Assembly: GCA_938022485.1 (NCBI GenBank)
Contig: CALIEE010000315.1
Location: 1 to 14,899, forward strand
Length of the DNA: 14,899 nt
Source of the DNA: an uncultured bacterium
GTDB lineage: Bacteria > Bdellovibrionota_C > UBA2361 > SZUA-149 > CALKYB01
Direction of reading: 5' to 3'
This document shows positions 7,789-13,864 of this stretch, piece after piece. Each line of letters starts with the position of its first letter. Positions within the stretch are counted from its first letter, which is position 1. The translations under genes and the position numbers were made by a program. The notes beneath the pieces are model-generated. The model did no database searches. It worked only from the letters and a program-made list of their open reading frames with translations, and had not been told where the DNA came from.

Positions 7789-7819
7789 GTTACCGGTAAT
7801 GAATTATTTTAGGTTACCT
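7789..7819. promoter_or_regulatory. Paired small dyads in the divergent regulator region
   Basis: TTACCGGTAA (7790-7799) is a perfect 10-bp palindrome, and AGGTTACCT (7811-7819) is a perfect dyad around one central base. Both contain GTTACC, with starts 24 bases apart. They lie about 80-110 bases upstream of the minus-strand MerR-like gene and 120-150 upstream of the plus-strand HTH gene. An operator for one or both is plausible. No clean -35/-10 pair could be set next to them. Confidence 0.4.
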
Positions 7820-7926
7820 GAACCAACAGACCTACATAGTGTACCAAAATAGCTGCGCGTACAACACATTTTTTTCTGGTGCCTTTCGGGTCATCTGGGT
7901 AAATTCCACCAATAGAAGGTAAGCTT

Positions 7927-7932
7927 AGGGGG
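7927..7932 (+). promoter_or_regulatory. Strong ribosome binding site for the 7939 gene
   Basis: AGGGGG with 6 bases to the ATG at 7939, one of the clearest Shine-Dalgarno sites in the window. Confidence 0.75.
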
Positions 7933-7938
7933 AAAACA

Positions 7939-8565
7939 ATGCAGCCAGCCTCAGACCTATTATCACAAGAAGAGAGCGCTTCTCTTGCAAGAGTGACTCA
8001 AGAGACTCTTAGAAAATACGTAGCTCATGGGCTACTGGACTTCATAACCGATGATAATGGAAAGGAATGCTTGTCTCGAGAAGAATTAAGCGAGATTTTT
8101 CAAATCGACGAAAACCATCAGCAATCAGAATCCGATTTCAGTTCAGACCTGTTTTCTGGAAAATTATCGAGAGAGCTCGAGGAGAAAATTATACTAGGTG
8201 AAAGCTCACTTGGAGTGGCCGGAAGTACTCATTCAGCTCCTACTCCTAAGAAGGCAAAAGCAAGTTTCACTGCTCAAGGTCCGATTCCTCTTTCTAAATC
8301 CGGGCAATCGATTGACTCCGACGGTTCCTTAGAATTAATCGAAATCAATGCTCACCTCAGAGAGAGGCTGAAGTCTTTAAAGGCTGAGCGAAACTGGCTC
8401 AGAGAGCGAGTTGAAAAACTGGAGCTCCAGCTTGAAAGAGAACAAACTCTTCTGATGGCAGAAAGTGAAACTGTTAGAAGATTAATCAGCTTAAACGCTA
8501 ACAGCAGAAAAGCTGGAATCGCATCTACCGTAAAAAGACTGCTTGGCTGGGAGAGGTCTAGCTAG
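7939..8565 (+). CDS. HTH (MerR/excisionase-like) protein with C-terminal coiled coil
   Basis: 208 residues. Residues 5-55 (LLSQEESASLARVTQETLRKY, then HGLL...LSREELSEIF) read as a MerR or HTH_17-type helix-turn-helix with a short wing. Residues about 60-130 are polar, probably a flexible linker, with KKAKA at 104-108. Residues about 131-185 form a strong heptad-like coil (LIEINAHLRERLKSLKAE, then RNWLRERVEKLELQLEREQ), likely for dimerisation. The C-terminus (TVKRLLGW, 197-204) is a short amphipathic helix. The layout resembles small regulators with an HTH, a linker and a coil; the target is unknown. It is transcribed away from the MerR-like gene at 7707 and converges on the OmpA-family gene. 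A long leader (7820-7938) contains a T run (7870-7876) but no clear promoter. Confidence 0.8.
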   Translation: MQPASDLLSQEESASLARVTQETLRKYVAHGLLDFITDDNGKECLSREELSEIFQIDENHQQSESDFSSDLFSGKLSRELEEKIILGESSLGVAGSTHSAPTPKKAKASFTAQGPIPLSKSGQSIDSDGSLELIEINAHLRERLKSLKAERNWLRERVEKLELQLEREQTLLMAESETVRRLISLNANSRKAGIASTVKRLLGWERSS

Positions 8566-8584
8566 GCACCCTTCACTAAATTAA

Positions 8585-8643
8585 ATATAAAAACCAAGTT
8601 ATATAAGTCCGCAGGTATCTAGAAGCAGGACCGGTTTTTATAT
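8585..8643. repeat. Long-stem inverted repeat in the convergent intergenic region
   Basis: ATATAAAAACC (8585-8595) pairs perfectly with GGTTTTTATAT (8633-8643). Inside the 37-base loop, GTCCGC and GCAGGAC can form a second stem with one bulged base. It begins 20 bases after the stop of the 7939 gene and ends in a U-rich arm, so it may work as a first weak terminator or as a 3'-UTR structure. A perfect palindrome, TACCTAGGTA (8645-8654), follows directly. Confidence 0.55.
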
Positions 8644-8692
8644 ATACCTAGGTAAGCCTATATCTATATCCAAGTTACTGACCCACAGATAA

Positions 8693-8721
8693 AAAAAAGC
8701 CGCCTAAAAGGCGGCTTTTTT
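8693..8721. terminator. Bidirectional intrinsic terminator
   Basis: GCCGCCT (8699-8705), loop AAA, AGGCGGC (8709-8715), flanked by an A run (8691-8698) and six T (8716-8721). With the A/T flanks the stem reaches 13 bp. It can terminate transcripts from both sides and sits between the converging 7939 gene and the OmpA-family gene, 30 bases beyond the stop of the latter. Confidence 0.93.
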
Positions 8722-8751
8722 ACCAGTAGACTTTAGAAGTCTGGACGCGCT

Positions 8752-9543
8752 CTACGGAAGCTCCGCTTCAGCACCTTCCTCAACTCCTCCACCAACAGTA
8801 AACTGAACTCTTCTGTTTACCGCATAAGCCCACTCTTCACCTTCAGCAAAAACTGGTCGGGATTCACCATAAGTCTTAGGAGAAAGTCTAGCCGGGTCAA
8901 CACCTAATTCAGCTAACTCGTTCATCACTCTCTTAGCTCTCTTAAGACCGAGGCCTTCATTATATTTGTCAGAACCCCTAACATCGGCATGACCTTCAAC
9001 AACAATATCCAAATCAGGAACAGAAGAAAGAAGCTGAGCAACTTGCCTAACTCTACCTCGACCTAAAGCATTAAGAGTTGAACGGTTAAAGTCAAAAGCG
9101 ATATCTGGAATATAAACTTGTCGCTCAGACACCAAAGAGTCTCCGTCAACCAGCGGTCCGCTGAAACCCGAAATCGCGTTCAAAGGCGCCACCGCTTTAC
9201 AGTCTGGAATAGCGCCATTAGCGTCGAAACAAATTGTCTCTCTGTAATCGAAAGGCTCTCTAAAACCAAAGAAGCTTCTGTTAAATCTCGAACCCGAGGT
9301 AAAGTTACTAAGAGGTCTAGTGATACCTTCTCTAACTACCCAACCCACTGGATGCAACAAGTAGGCGAGAAGACGAAGGGGATGCTCCTCTGAAGCTCTA
9401 TACCTAGGCGCTTCATGGTAGCTAAATATCCCATTGTCTCGTGGATAAAGATCCTGTGCAGAGGCACTTGCTCCATATCCGAGCACAAGTAGAGCTGCAC
9501 CAAAAGCAATAAAATTCTTGCTATTTAAACGTTTTCTAACCAT
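8752..9543 (-). CDS. OmpA-family peptidoglycan-binding protein
   Basis: 263 residues. A signal peptide (basic MVRKRLNSKN, hydrophobic 11-24, cut likely after ASASA at 29) sends it to the periplasm or outer membrane. There is no lipobox Cys, so it is not a Pal lipoprotein. Residues 30-140 are a family-specific region with two Cys (105, 115) that could form a disulfide; it is too short and lacks the strand pattern for an 8-strand OmpA barrel. Residues about 143-250 are the OmpA C-terminal domain: IPDIAFDFNRSTL, VVEGHADVRGSDKYN with Asp187, and GLKRAKRVMNELAELGVD with Arg202. Asp187 and Arg202 are the positions that hold diaminopimelate in the family. It ends with NRRVQFTV and a short acidic tail. 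The ribosome site AGAGGG (9549-9554) supports the ATG. Its stop is 30 bases from a strong terminator, so it is probably monocistronic. Confidence 0.9.
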   Translation of the reverse strand: MVRKRLNSKNFIAFGAALLVLGYGASASAQDLYPRDNGIFSYHEAPRYRASEEHPLRLLAYLLHPVGWVVREGITRPLSNFTSGSRFNRSFFGFREPFDYRETICFDANGAIPDCKAVAPLNAISGFSGPLVDGDSLVSERQVYIPDIAFDFNRSTLNALGRGRVRQVAQLLSSVPDLDIVVEGHADVRGSDKYNEGLGLKRAKRVMNELAELGVDPARLSPKTYGESRPVFAEGEEWAYAVNRRVQFTVGGGVEEGAEAELP

Positions 9544-9877
9544 TGAGACCCTCTAAGAAATGTCTGAACGTTAATTTCAATCGAAAAACTTCTAAACTAA
9601 AAAATCATCAAAACCGCTTACTGAGTCAGCCAAGCAGTTTATCAAGCTTCGAGGCACCGAATCCAATTTCAAGATTAACCGATGCTTCATCCACCATGCT
9701 CTGACCATTCTCTATAATATAAGAATCGTCTGAACAGGAAAAAGATGCCGATTTGTCAGCCCTTTAACAGGTATAACACGAAGAAATAACAGCTAGAAAG
9801 TATTTTATCGGTTTAAGGCTGAAATTTAGAGCTTTGTGGACAAGAAGCCTCTACCTATTTTTTTGCCTAGAACAAGG
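9544..9877. other. 334-base intergenic region, mostly unexplained
   Basis: It holds the upstream region of the OmpA-family gene (minus strand) and lies downstream of the rhodanese gene. No convincing -35/-10 pair was found on the minus strand. A perfect TATAAT at 9713-9718 on the plus strand has no -35 partner. On the minus strand the frame from 9759 to 9626 is open for 44 codons, with an ATG at 9697 (23-residue product), without a ribosome site. The octamer GTCTGAAC occurs twice (9562-9569 and 9728-9735). Nothing else is recognised. Confidence 0.5.
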
Positions 9878-10219
9878 CTAATTAGTCTCTTTCCACTCCA
9901 GGTAGCCACCCAAGAGGTTAATAAGCTCCCTTTCTTTCAGCTGATTACCCAACTCATTTTCCAAAAAAAGCGCTACCTTCTCGCTTCTAGCGCCAGCCTT
10001 GCAGTACAAGATGCAGTCCCCTGCGAAAGCTTCAATTTCTTGCCTGAAATCCTCCAAGCCTTCTGGAAGAGTAGACATAGCTAAATGTTTAGCCCCTGGA
10101 ATAACACCCTGAGCTACCTCTTCATCCTCTCTGACATCAATCAAAAGGATTTTATCATTCCTATCTAAACGCTCTCTGAGATCCTTGGTAGTACAAGTTT
10201 TCATGGTTACAAAACTCAC
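9878..10219 (-). CDS. Single-domain rhodanese-like protein
   Basis: At most 113 residues, the size of GlpE/PspE-type single-domain rhodaneses. It shows LLIDVREDEEVAQGVIPGAKHL (in two parts: LLIDVRE at 25-31, GVIPGAKHL at 38-46), then ILYCKAGARSE with catalytic Cys73 in a six-residue CKAGARS loop fitting C-x4-R, and NLLGGYLEWK near the C-terminus. Such proteins carry a persulfide on the Cys and move sulfane sulfur to acceptors such as cyanide or thioredoxin; the loop length suits sulfur rather than phosphate substrates. No signal peptide, so cytoplasmic. Two starts are possible: GTG at 10219 or ATG at 10204 (residue 6). Neither has a good ribosome site, and the ATG would leave the fold intact. 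It follows the aldolase gene on the same strand after 141 bases. Confidence 0.9.
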   Translation of the reverse strand: MSFVTMKTCTTKDLRERLDRNDKILLIDVREDEEVAQGVIPGAKHLAMSTLPEGLEDFRQEIEAFAGDCILYCKAGARSEKVALFLENELGNQLKERELINLLGGYLEWKETN

Positions 10220-10360
10220 AAATAACTGGAAAGAGCTCTAATTCGAGTTCTCGATCGGTTTGAAATATTAGACTAGCAAATGCCGGAAAGTGCCGTTGCT
10301 TAAAAACAGAGGCAATGGCTGCTTTCGCCACTACCCCTGCTCGAAATTTAAATCTACGCC

Positions 10361-11278
10361 CTAGGCAGCTTTATAAATACCTTGGATTGTTTCAAGAAGC
10401 TTAACCGCGTCAGCTTTTGGACGTTGAAAGGCGTTTCGCCCAACAATCGAACCAAATCCGCCACCAGCTGCTATGCCTTTAATTTCCTCAAGAACTTCAG
10501 CTTCCCCTTTAGCTGCACCACCGGAAAAAATTACAATTCTTTTTCCACCAAAAGCACTTTGCACAACGTGTTGAATACGATCACTAAGCGAATCAATTTT
10601 AATCCCTTCTTTCTCGTAAACTTTTCTAGCAGCGTCCTGCTCGATATGTGCTGTTGGGGGTTTAACTTTAATTATGTGAGCTCCAAGCTGCGCTGCAATT
10701 TGTGCGGCATAGGCCACCACGTCAATTGCAGTTTCTCCATCTTTACTAACTCCAGAGCCACGTGGGTAAGACCATAGGACAGTTGGAATTCCAACACTCC
10801 TAGCTTCCTCAGAGAGCTCTCTTATTTGCTGGTACATCTCCCCTCTCATCGACGAGCCTGGGTAGATAGTAAATCCAATCGCAGCACAACCCAAACGAAG
10901 AGCGTCATCAACACTACCAGTAATCGCCGAACATGGATCAGAACCAGAGTAAAGTGAATCCGAGTTATTCAGTTTTAGAATTAAAGGAATCTCACCAGCA
11001 TTCTCTGCAGCACCTTGACTTAGAAAACCTAGCGGTGCCGCATAAGCATTACAACCTGAGTCCTTAGCTAGTTGAAAATGATATGAGGGGTCATAGCCCT
11101 CTGGGTTGATTGCAAAACTTCTTGCTGGGCCATGCTCAAATCCCTGGTCAACAGGCAGAATCACCATTTTTCCCGTACCAGCTAGGTTACCGGTACATAA
11201 CAAACGATTGAGGTTAGTCAGAACTCCAGGGTTCTCTGAACTATACCAACTTAAAATTTCTTTAACTCTTGGGGTCAT
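10361..11278 (-). CDS. fbaB: Class I fructose-bisphosphate aldolase, DhnA/FbaB type
   Basis: Reversibly splits fructose-1,6-bisphosphate to dihydroxyacetone phosphate and glyceraldehyde-3-phosphate through a Schiff base, without metal; cytoplasmic. The 305-residue protein has the DhnA (archaeal-type class I) pattern: VILPVDQGFEHGP (39-51), PLGFLSQGA (82-90), LKLNNSDSLY (101-110), GCAAIGFTIYPGS (130-142), then AHIIKVKPP (200-208), whose Lys204 or Lys206 is the expected Schiff-base lysine. SGGAAKGEAE (252-261) and GGGFGSIVGRNAFQ (272-285) are the phosphate-binding loops. The related transaldolase-like ADH synthase has the same fold, but length and the VDQGFEHGP motif favour the aldolase. The ATG has a weak ribosome site (GGAA). 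It has a strong promoter overlapped by a dyad (11371-11399). Confidence 0.93.
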   Translation of the reverse strand: MTPRVKEILSWYSSENPGVLTNLNRLLCTGNLAGTGKMVILPVDQGFEHGPARSFAINPEGYDPSYHFQLAKDSGCNAYAAPLGFLSQGAAENAGEIPLILKLNNSDSLYSGSDPCSAITGSVDDALRLGCAAIGFTIYPGSSMRGEMYQQIRELSEEARSVGIPTVLWSYPRGSGVSKDGETAIDVVAYAAQIAAQLGAHIIKVKPPTAHIEQDAARKVYEKEGIKIDSLSDRIQHVVQSAFGGKRIVIFSGGAAKGEAEVLEEIKGIAAGGGFGSIVGRNAFQRPKADAVKLLETIQGIYKAA

Positions 11279-11370
11279 TTCAAATTTCCAATAAAATCGG
11301 TTTAAAGGGATCTTCCCATTTTCAAAATTGAGAACCGAGCAGACTAGCCCAAGGTCCTCGAGGCGGGCAG

Positions 11371-11399
11371 ATTGTAATTGCTGAGCAATTACATGTCAA
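11371..11399 (-). promoter_or_regulatory. Aldolase promoter: TTGACA-17-TACAAT
   Basis: On the minus strand, TTGACA (11394-11399, 6 of 6), a spacer of exactly 17 bases (11377-11393), then TACAAT (11371-11376, 5 of 6). This is the best sigma70-type promoter in the window. Transcription would begin near 11364, leaving a leader of about 85 bases before the aldolase ATG at 11278. The spacer is filled by a perfect dyad (separate entry). Confidence 0.8.
11373..11393. promoter_or_regulatory. 21-bp operator-like dyad inside the aldolase promoter
   Basis: TGTAATTGC-N3-GCAATTACA: nine perfect pairs around three bases. It fills the whole spacer and covers four bases of the -10 box, ending directly against the -35 box. 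A dimeric repressor bound here would block RNA polymerase. The spacer has the normal 17 bases, so a MerR-type activator, which needs a 19-20-base spacer, is less likely. The outer arms TGTAATT/AATTACA equal those of the HexR site, but the spacing is longer. Confidence 0.7.
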
Positions 11400-11428
11400 T
11401 TCAAGCTAAATGAAGGAATATTACGCAG

Positions 11429-11449
11429 TAGTGCAAAATTATTACACTA
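11429..11449. promoter_or_regulatory. Second 21-bp imperfect dyad upstream of the aldolase promoter
   Basis: TAGTG at 11429-11433 is matched by CACTA at 11445-11449, and 8 of 10 symmetric positions pair overall. Its centre is 56 bases upstream of the first dyad's centre. On the minus strand it also contains TGTAAT, the outer half of the first dyad. It may be an auxiliary site for the same regulator; the similarity is limited to one arm. Confidence 0.4.
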
Positions 11450-11523
11450 AATAACGTTGTATTCCTAGACAGTTAACTTTATTGGCATTTTAGGCACAAG
11501 ATTTGCTGGCGTTTAGCCGATAC

Positions 11524-11566
11524 AATAAGGGTAGGCATATAATTAGAATAGCTTTCATCCCTTATT
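11524..11566 (+). promoter_or_regulatory. Candidate -10 box bracketed by an inverted repeat, metallopeptidase gene
   Basis: A perfect TATAAT (11538-11543) lies 60 bases before the TTG start. The best -35 is poor (TTAGCC at 11513-11518, spacer 19). AATAAGGG (11524-11531) and CCCTTATT (11559-11566) are perfect inverted arms on either side of the -10 box and the expected start of transcription, so an operator role is possible. Confidence 0.35.
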
Positions 11567-11592
11567 TTGCCCAGATGTAGGTTTTTAGTTTC

Positions 11593-11599
11593 GAGAGGA
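11593..11599 (+). promoter_or_regulatory. Ribosome binding site fixing the TTG start at 11603
   Basis: GAGAGGA ends 3 bases before TTG. The signal peptide begins exactly there and the first internal ATG is at residue 104, so the TTG start is well supported. Confidence 0.65.
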
Positions 11600-11602
11600 T
11601 AA

Positions 11603-12436
11603 TTGAAAGGTTTTAACAAATTTCATAGCGGCGTAGCATTCAGCGCCCTTCTAACCCTTGGACTTTTCGTCTCAAGTGCAGAAGCCCATGAGCATGAGAT
11701 TTACCAAACCTACGACACTCCTAGATTCACACTTCATATTGGTTCGGAGAGAGAGCCAGTTCAGGCAATCTCTGACAAAAAATACACTGAACTAGCCCAG
11801 GATGCCCTGAAAACTCTCAATGGCACTTTCGATGAACTTAGCAGGCTGTTTAAGCTTCAACCTGTCAAAAAAGTAACCTTAAGGTTTCTGACTCCTCAAG
11901 AATTCACTCGTATGACCGGCGCCCCGGAATGGACAAATGCCATGTATTTCCGTGGCGAAATCAGCATTCCCTTAACTGCGCATAATATTGAAAAAAGAAA
12001 AGACTTAGTGCGTGCAGTCAGACACGAGTACGTTCACGCTTTTCTTGCCGAAGTTACCAGACACCGCTGCCCTGCGTGGTTGGATGAAGGAGTAGCTCAA
12101 CTAATCGAAGGAAAGCCAAATAGTTTACTTGGGCCAGCACTACGTGAATGGCTAGCTTCCAACGAGGCTATTCCCTTGGACTGGTTAAACCACGGCTTCA
12201 CTCTTCTTGATGAAGAGGTAGTTCCCACAGCTTACGCGCAATCACTATTCGTAGCTCGCAGCCTCGTTAACCAACACGGCTTCAGTGCTCTAAGAACTTA
12301 CATGCTAGAACTTAGAGATGGCAGCACCCCTCAAGAGGCTTTTGCTAACTCATTCGGTCAATCTCAACTTGCTTACGAGAAGAAGCTAAATGAAGACCTA
12401 GACCGCTGGAGATTTTCAGGAAAAAGACACCCTTAG
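11603..12436 (+). CDS. Secreted zinc metallopeptidase, peptidase MA-like (HExxH)
   Basis: 277 residues with a signal peptide (MKGFNKFHSG, hydrophobic 11-24, likely cut after AEA at 28), so it acts in the periplasm or outside. HEYVH (141-145) is an HExxH zinc site; CPAWLDEGVAQ (156-166) supplies the third ligand, Glu162, in the W-L-x-E-G motif of gluzincin peptidase-MA-like proteins (DUF1570 and relatives). AYAQSLFVARSLVNQHG (210-226) and the closing YEKKLNEDLDRW helix are also typical of that group, in which the C-terminal part is helical. The mature N-terminus starts HEHE, a possible extra metal-binding patch. The substrate is unknown. It starts at TTG with a GAGAGGA ribosome site. It is divergent from the aldolase and 156 bases before the ABC operon, with no terminator visible between. 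Confidence 0.87.
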   Translation: MKGFNKFHSGVAFSALLTLGLFVSSAEAHEHEIYQTYDTPRFTLHIGSEREPVQAISDKKYTELAQDALKTLNGTFDELSRLFKLQPVKKVTLRFLTPQEFTRMTGAPEWTNAMYFRGEISIPLTAHNIEKRKDLVRAVRHEYVHAFLAEVTRHRCPAWLDEGVAQLIEGKPNSLLGPALREWLASNEAIPLDWLNHGFTLLDEEVVPTAYAQSLFVARSLVNQHGFSALRTYMLELRDGSTPQEAFANSFGQSQLAYEKKLNEDLDRWRFSGKRHP

Positions 12437-12529
12437 GCTTGATCCAAATCACAGCAAATCAATTACCCCATTCATTTCAAAATCTTATGCTTCAATGAGC
12501 CTTACCTAACAATCTGGATGCTTACTGAC

Positions 12530-12587
12530 TCAAGTGCTTTTTCAAGCCACTTGATGTAACCTTATTTGGCTGTATAGCCATAATAAG
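12530..12587 (+). promoter_or_regulatory. Tandem hairpins in the ABC operon leader
   Basis: Hairpin 1 pairs TCAAGTG (12530-12536) with CACTTGA (12548-12554), extendable inward by CTT/AAG with one bulge. Hairpin 2 pairs CTTATTTGGCT (12561-12571) with AGCCA and AATAAG (12576-12587), 11 pairs with one bulged T and a four-base loop. Hairpin 2 ends 5 bases before the permease ATG at 12593, so it would cover the ribosome entry site, which has no strong Shine-Dalgarno. Alternatively, TTGATG (12551-12556) and TATAGC (12573-12578), 16 apart, could be a promoter; then only a very short leader would exist. Confidence 0.45.
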
Positions 12588-12592
12588 AAAGT

Positions 12593-13864
12593 ATGACCTC
12601 CTTCAAACTAGCTCTCGCATTTATCAGAATCCCTAGGCTGTTTTTAGCACTTTTATTCTGGCCTCTAGTGCTGGGTCTATTTATTTCTCTTTTTCAAATC
12701 TCAATCTCAATTAGCTTTTTGCAGTTTAATGATAGTCGAGCCGCAAAGGTCGAAGAGCGCCTGCAGTCCAAGGAAAACAACAATACCTGGATGACTCGTA
12801 TCGTTCATGGCAAAGCTGAAATTCAAGACCCTGTGGTTTGTCGTTGGCAGGGTTCCGAAATACCTTTATCGAAAAGATGCAACGAAGGAAGATACGACGC
12901 AGCAGTTCTCACTGATAGCCCAGAGACTTTAGATGTCAGCTCTTACCTAGAGCATTTTGGAAAGTCTATTCGCGCCCTTCATATTTGCAAAAGCTGCACA
13001 GCAGCTCTAGTGATGAATCCCTCTAAAAACGAAATGAACATCTACTCGATCCGTGGAATGCTTATTTATATGTTGAAAGAGTTCTTTCAAAACAAGGAAC
13101 AAGGGCAACACTACGTGGACTTTTTGAAAGACAAGGAAAAAACTTCTAAATTTGAAGGAGAGGTCAATCTTTATCCAGGGAATAATCCTCTGATCATTAG
13201 TCTAAGTAGTCTCCTCCCTCACCTACTCTTTATTTTTAATGTAGCGACGCTAGTCTTGCTTACACTTTGGCTTGCTATAAAGGCTCACACGAAAGTCTTG
13301 CAGTATTTTTCCAAGAACGACGCCCTACTTCCTCTTGTCGCCTCTTGTGGTAAAAAATCTTTCTATAATTCTATTTGGGTCATTACAGCGGCCCGGGTAG
13401 GCTGTTTCTTACTCGCAGCGATTCCTGTAACGATTATTTCCTACAATAAACTACTAAACCAGAGTCCCCTAGAGACACTCGGTATTTCAGGTTGGTTTCT
13501 ACTACTTTGGTTTCTGGCCATAGTTTCCAGCCTCTCTCTGGTAACAATGATTTCTTCTGTGGCCGAGTTAAAGAAAAGACACAGCATCACTGGATTTGTT
13601 TACCAGTATAGCCCGATAGTTTTTTGTCTTTTTGGGTTGGCACTCTGGGGTATAGCTATTTTCAGCAATATGGACTTTAGCTTTCAATTCGCTAGAGTCG
13701 TTTTTGCAACACCGATCCTTGGTTTAGGGCCACTTCTAATCTCCCCAATAGCTGAGGCAGATCCTGGAGTTGTCTTTATTCATCTTTTACTAAGCCTAAT
13801 CTTCTTTCTCCGCCTAAAGAATAGCAACTCTGACTGGTTTGCCTCACACCTAGGACAGATATGA
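12593..13864 (+). CDS. ABC-2-like exporter permease with large extracytoplasmic domain
   Basis: 423 residues. A first membrane span (about 17-41) is followed by a soluble domain (about 45-200), then five or six spans at about 204-229, 262-284, 299-321, 338-356, 366-385 and 393-407. This plan, with the big loop between spans 1 and 2, is that of ABC-2-type permeases. The loop holds all four of its Cys as C83, C96 and the pair C132-x-x-C135; being outside the membrane they could form disulfides or bind metal. Cys132-135 is not followed by His, so it is not a heme c site. Its stop overlaps the ATPase start (ATGA at 13861-13864), so the two are translationally coupled and form one transporter. Substrate unknown. 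The start ATG has a weak ribosome site and a hairpin just upstream. Confidence 0.8.
   Translation: MTSFKLALAFIRIPRLFLALLFWPLVLGLFISLFQISISISFLQFNDSRAAKVEERLQSKENNNTWMTRIVHGKAEIQDPVVCRWQGSEIPLSKRCNEGRYDAAVLTDSPETLDVSSYLEHFGKSIRALHICKSCTAALVMNPSKNEMNIYSIRGMLIYMLKEFFQNKEQGQHYVDFLKDKEKTSKFEGEVNLYPGNNPLIISLSSLLPHLLFIFNVATLVLLTLWLAIKAHTKVLQYFSKNDALLPLVASCGKKSFYNSIWVITAARVGCFLLAAIPVTIISYNKLLNQSPLETLGISGWFLLLWFLAIVSSLSLVTMISSVAELKKRHSITGFVYQYSPIVFCLFGLALWGIAIFSNMDFSFQFARVVFATPILGLGPLLISPIAEADPGVVFIHLLLSLIFFLRLKNSNSDWFASHLGQI

Larger units (their letters stand above)
11279..11602. other. Divergent intergenic region between aldolase and metallopeptidase
   Basis: This 324-base stretch contains no gene that I can support. 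It holds the aldolase promoter and its overlapping dyad (11371-11399), a second 21-bp imperfect dyad (11429-11449), the palindrome CCTCGAGG (11356-11363) near the predicted aldolase start of transcription, and a TATAAT flanked by an 8-bp inverted repeat before the metallopeptidase gene (11524-11566). Confidence 0.7.

Noticed and set aside
9713..9718. TATAAT on the plus strand as a promoter
   Set aside because: No -35 box at a usable distance and no plus-strand gene downstream.
10292..10319. Terminator after the aldolase gene
   Set aside because: GCCGTTGC/GCAATGGC forms an 8-bp hairpin with one G-U pair, but no T run follows it on the minus strand.
11371..11393. MerR-type or HexR site at the aldolase promoter
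   Set aside because: The spacer is 17 bases, not the 19-20 of MerR-type promoters, and the arms are spaced seven bases apart instead of the HexR one; kept only as an unnamed operator.
12986..13000. Heme c site in the permease loop
   Set aside because: The motif is CKSCT, lacking the His that must follow CxxC.
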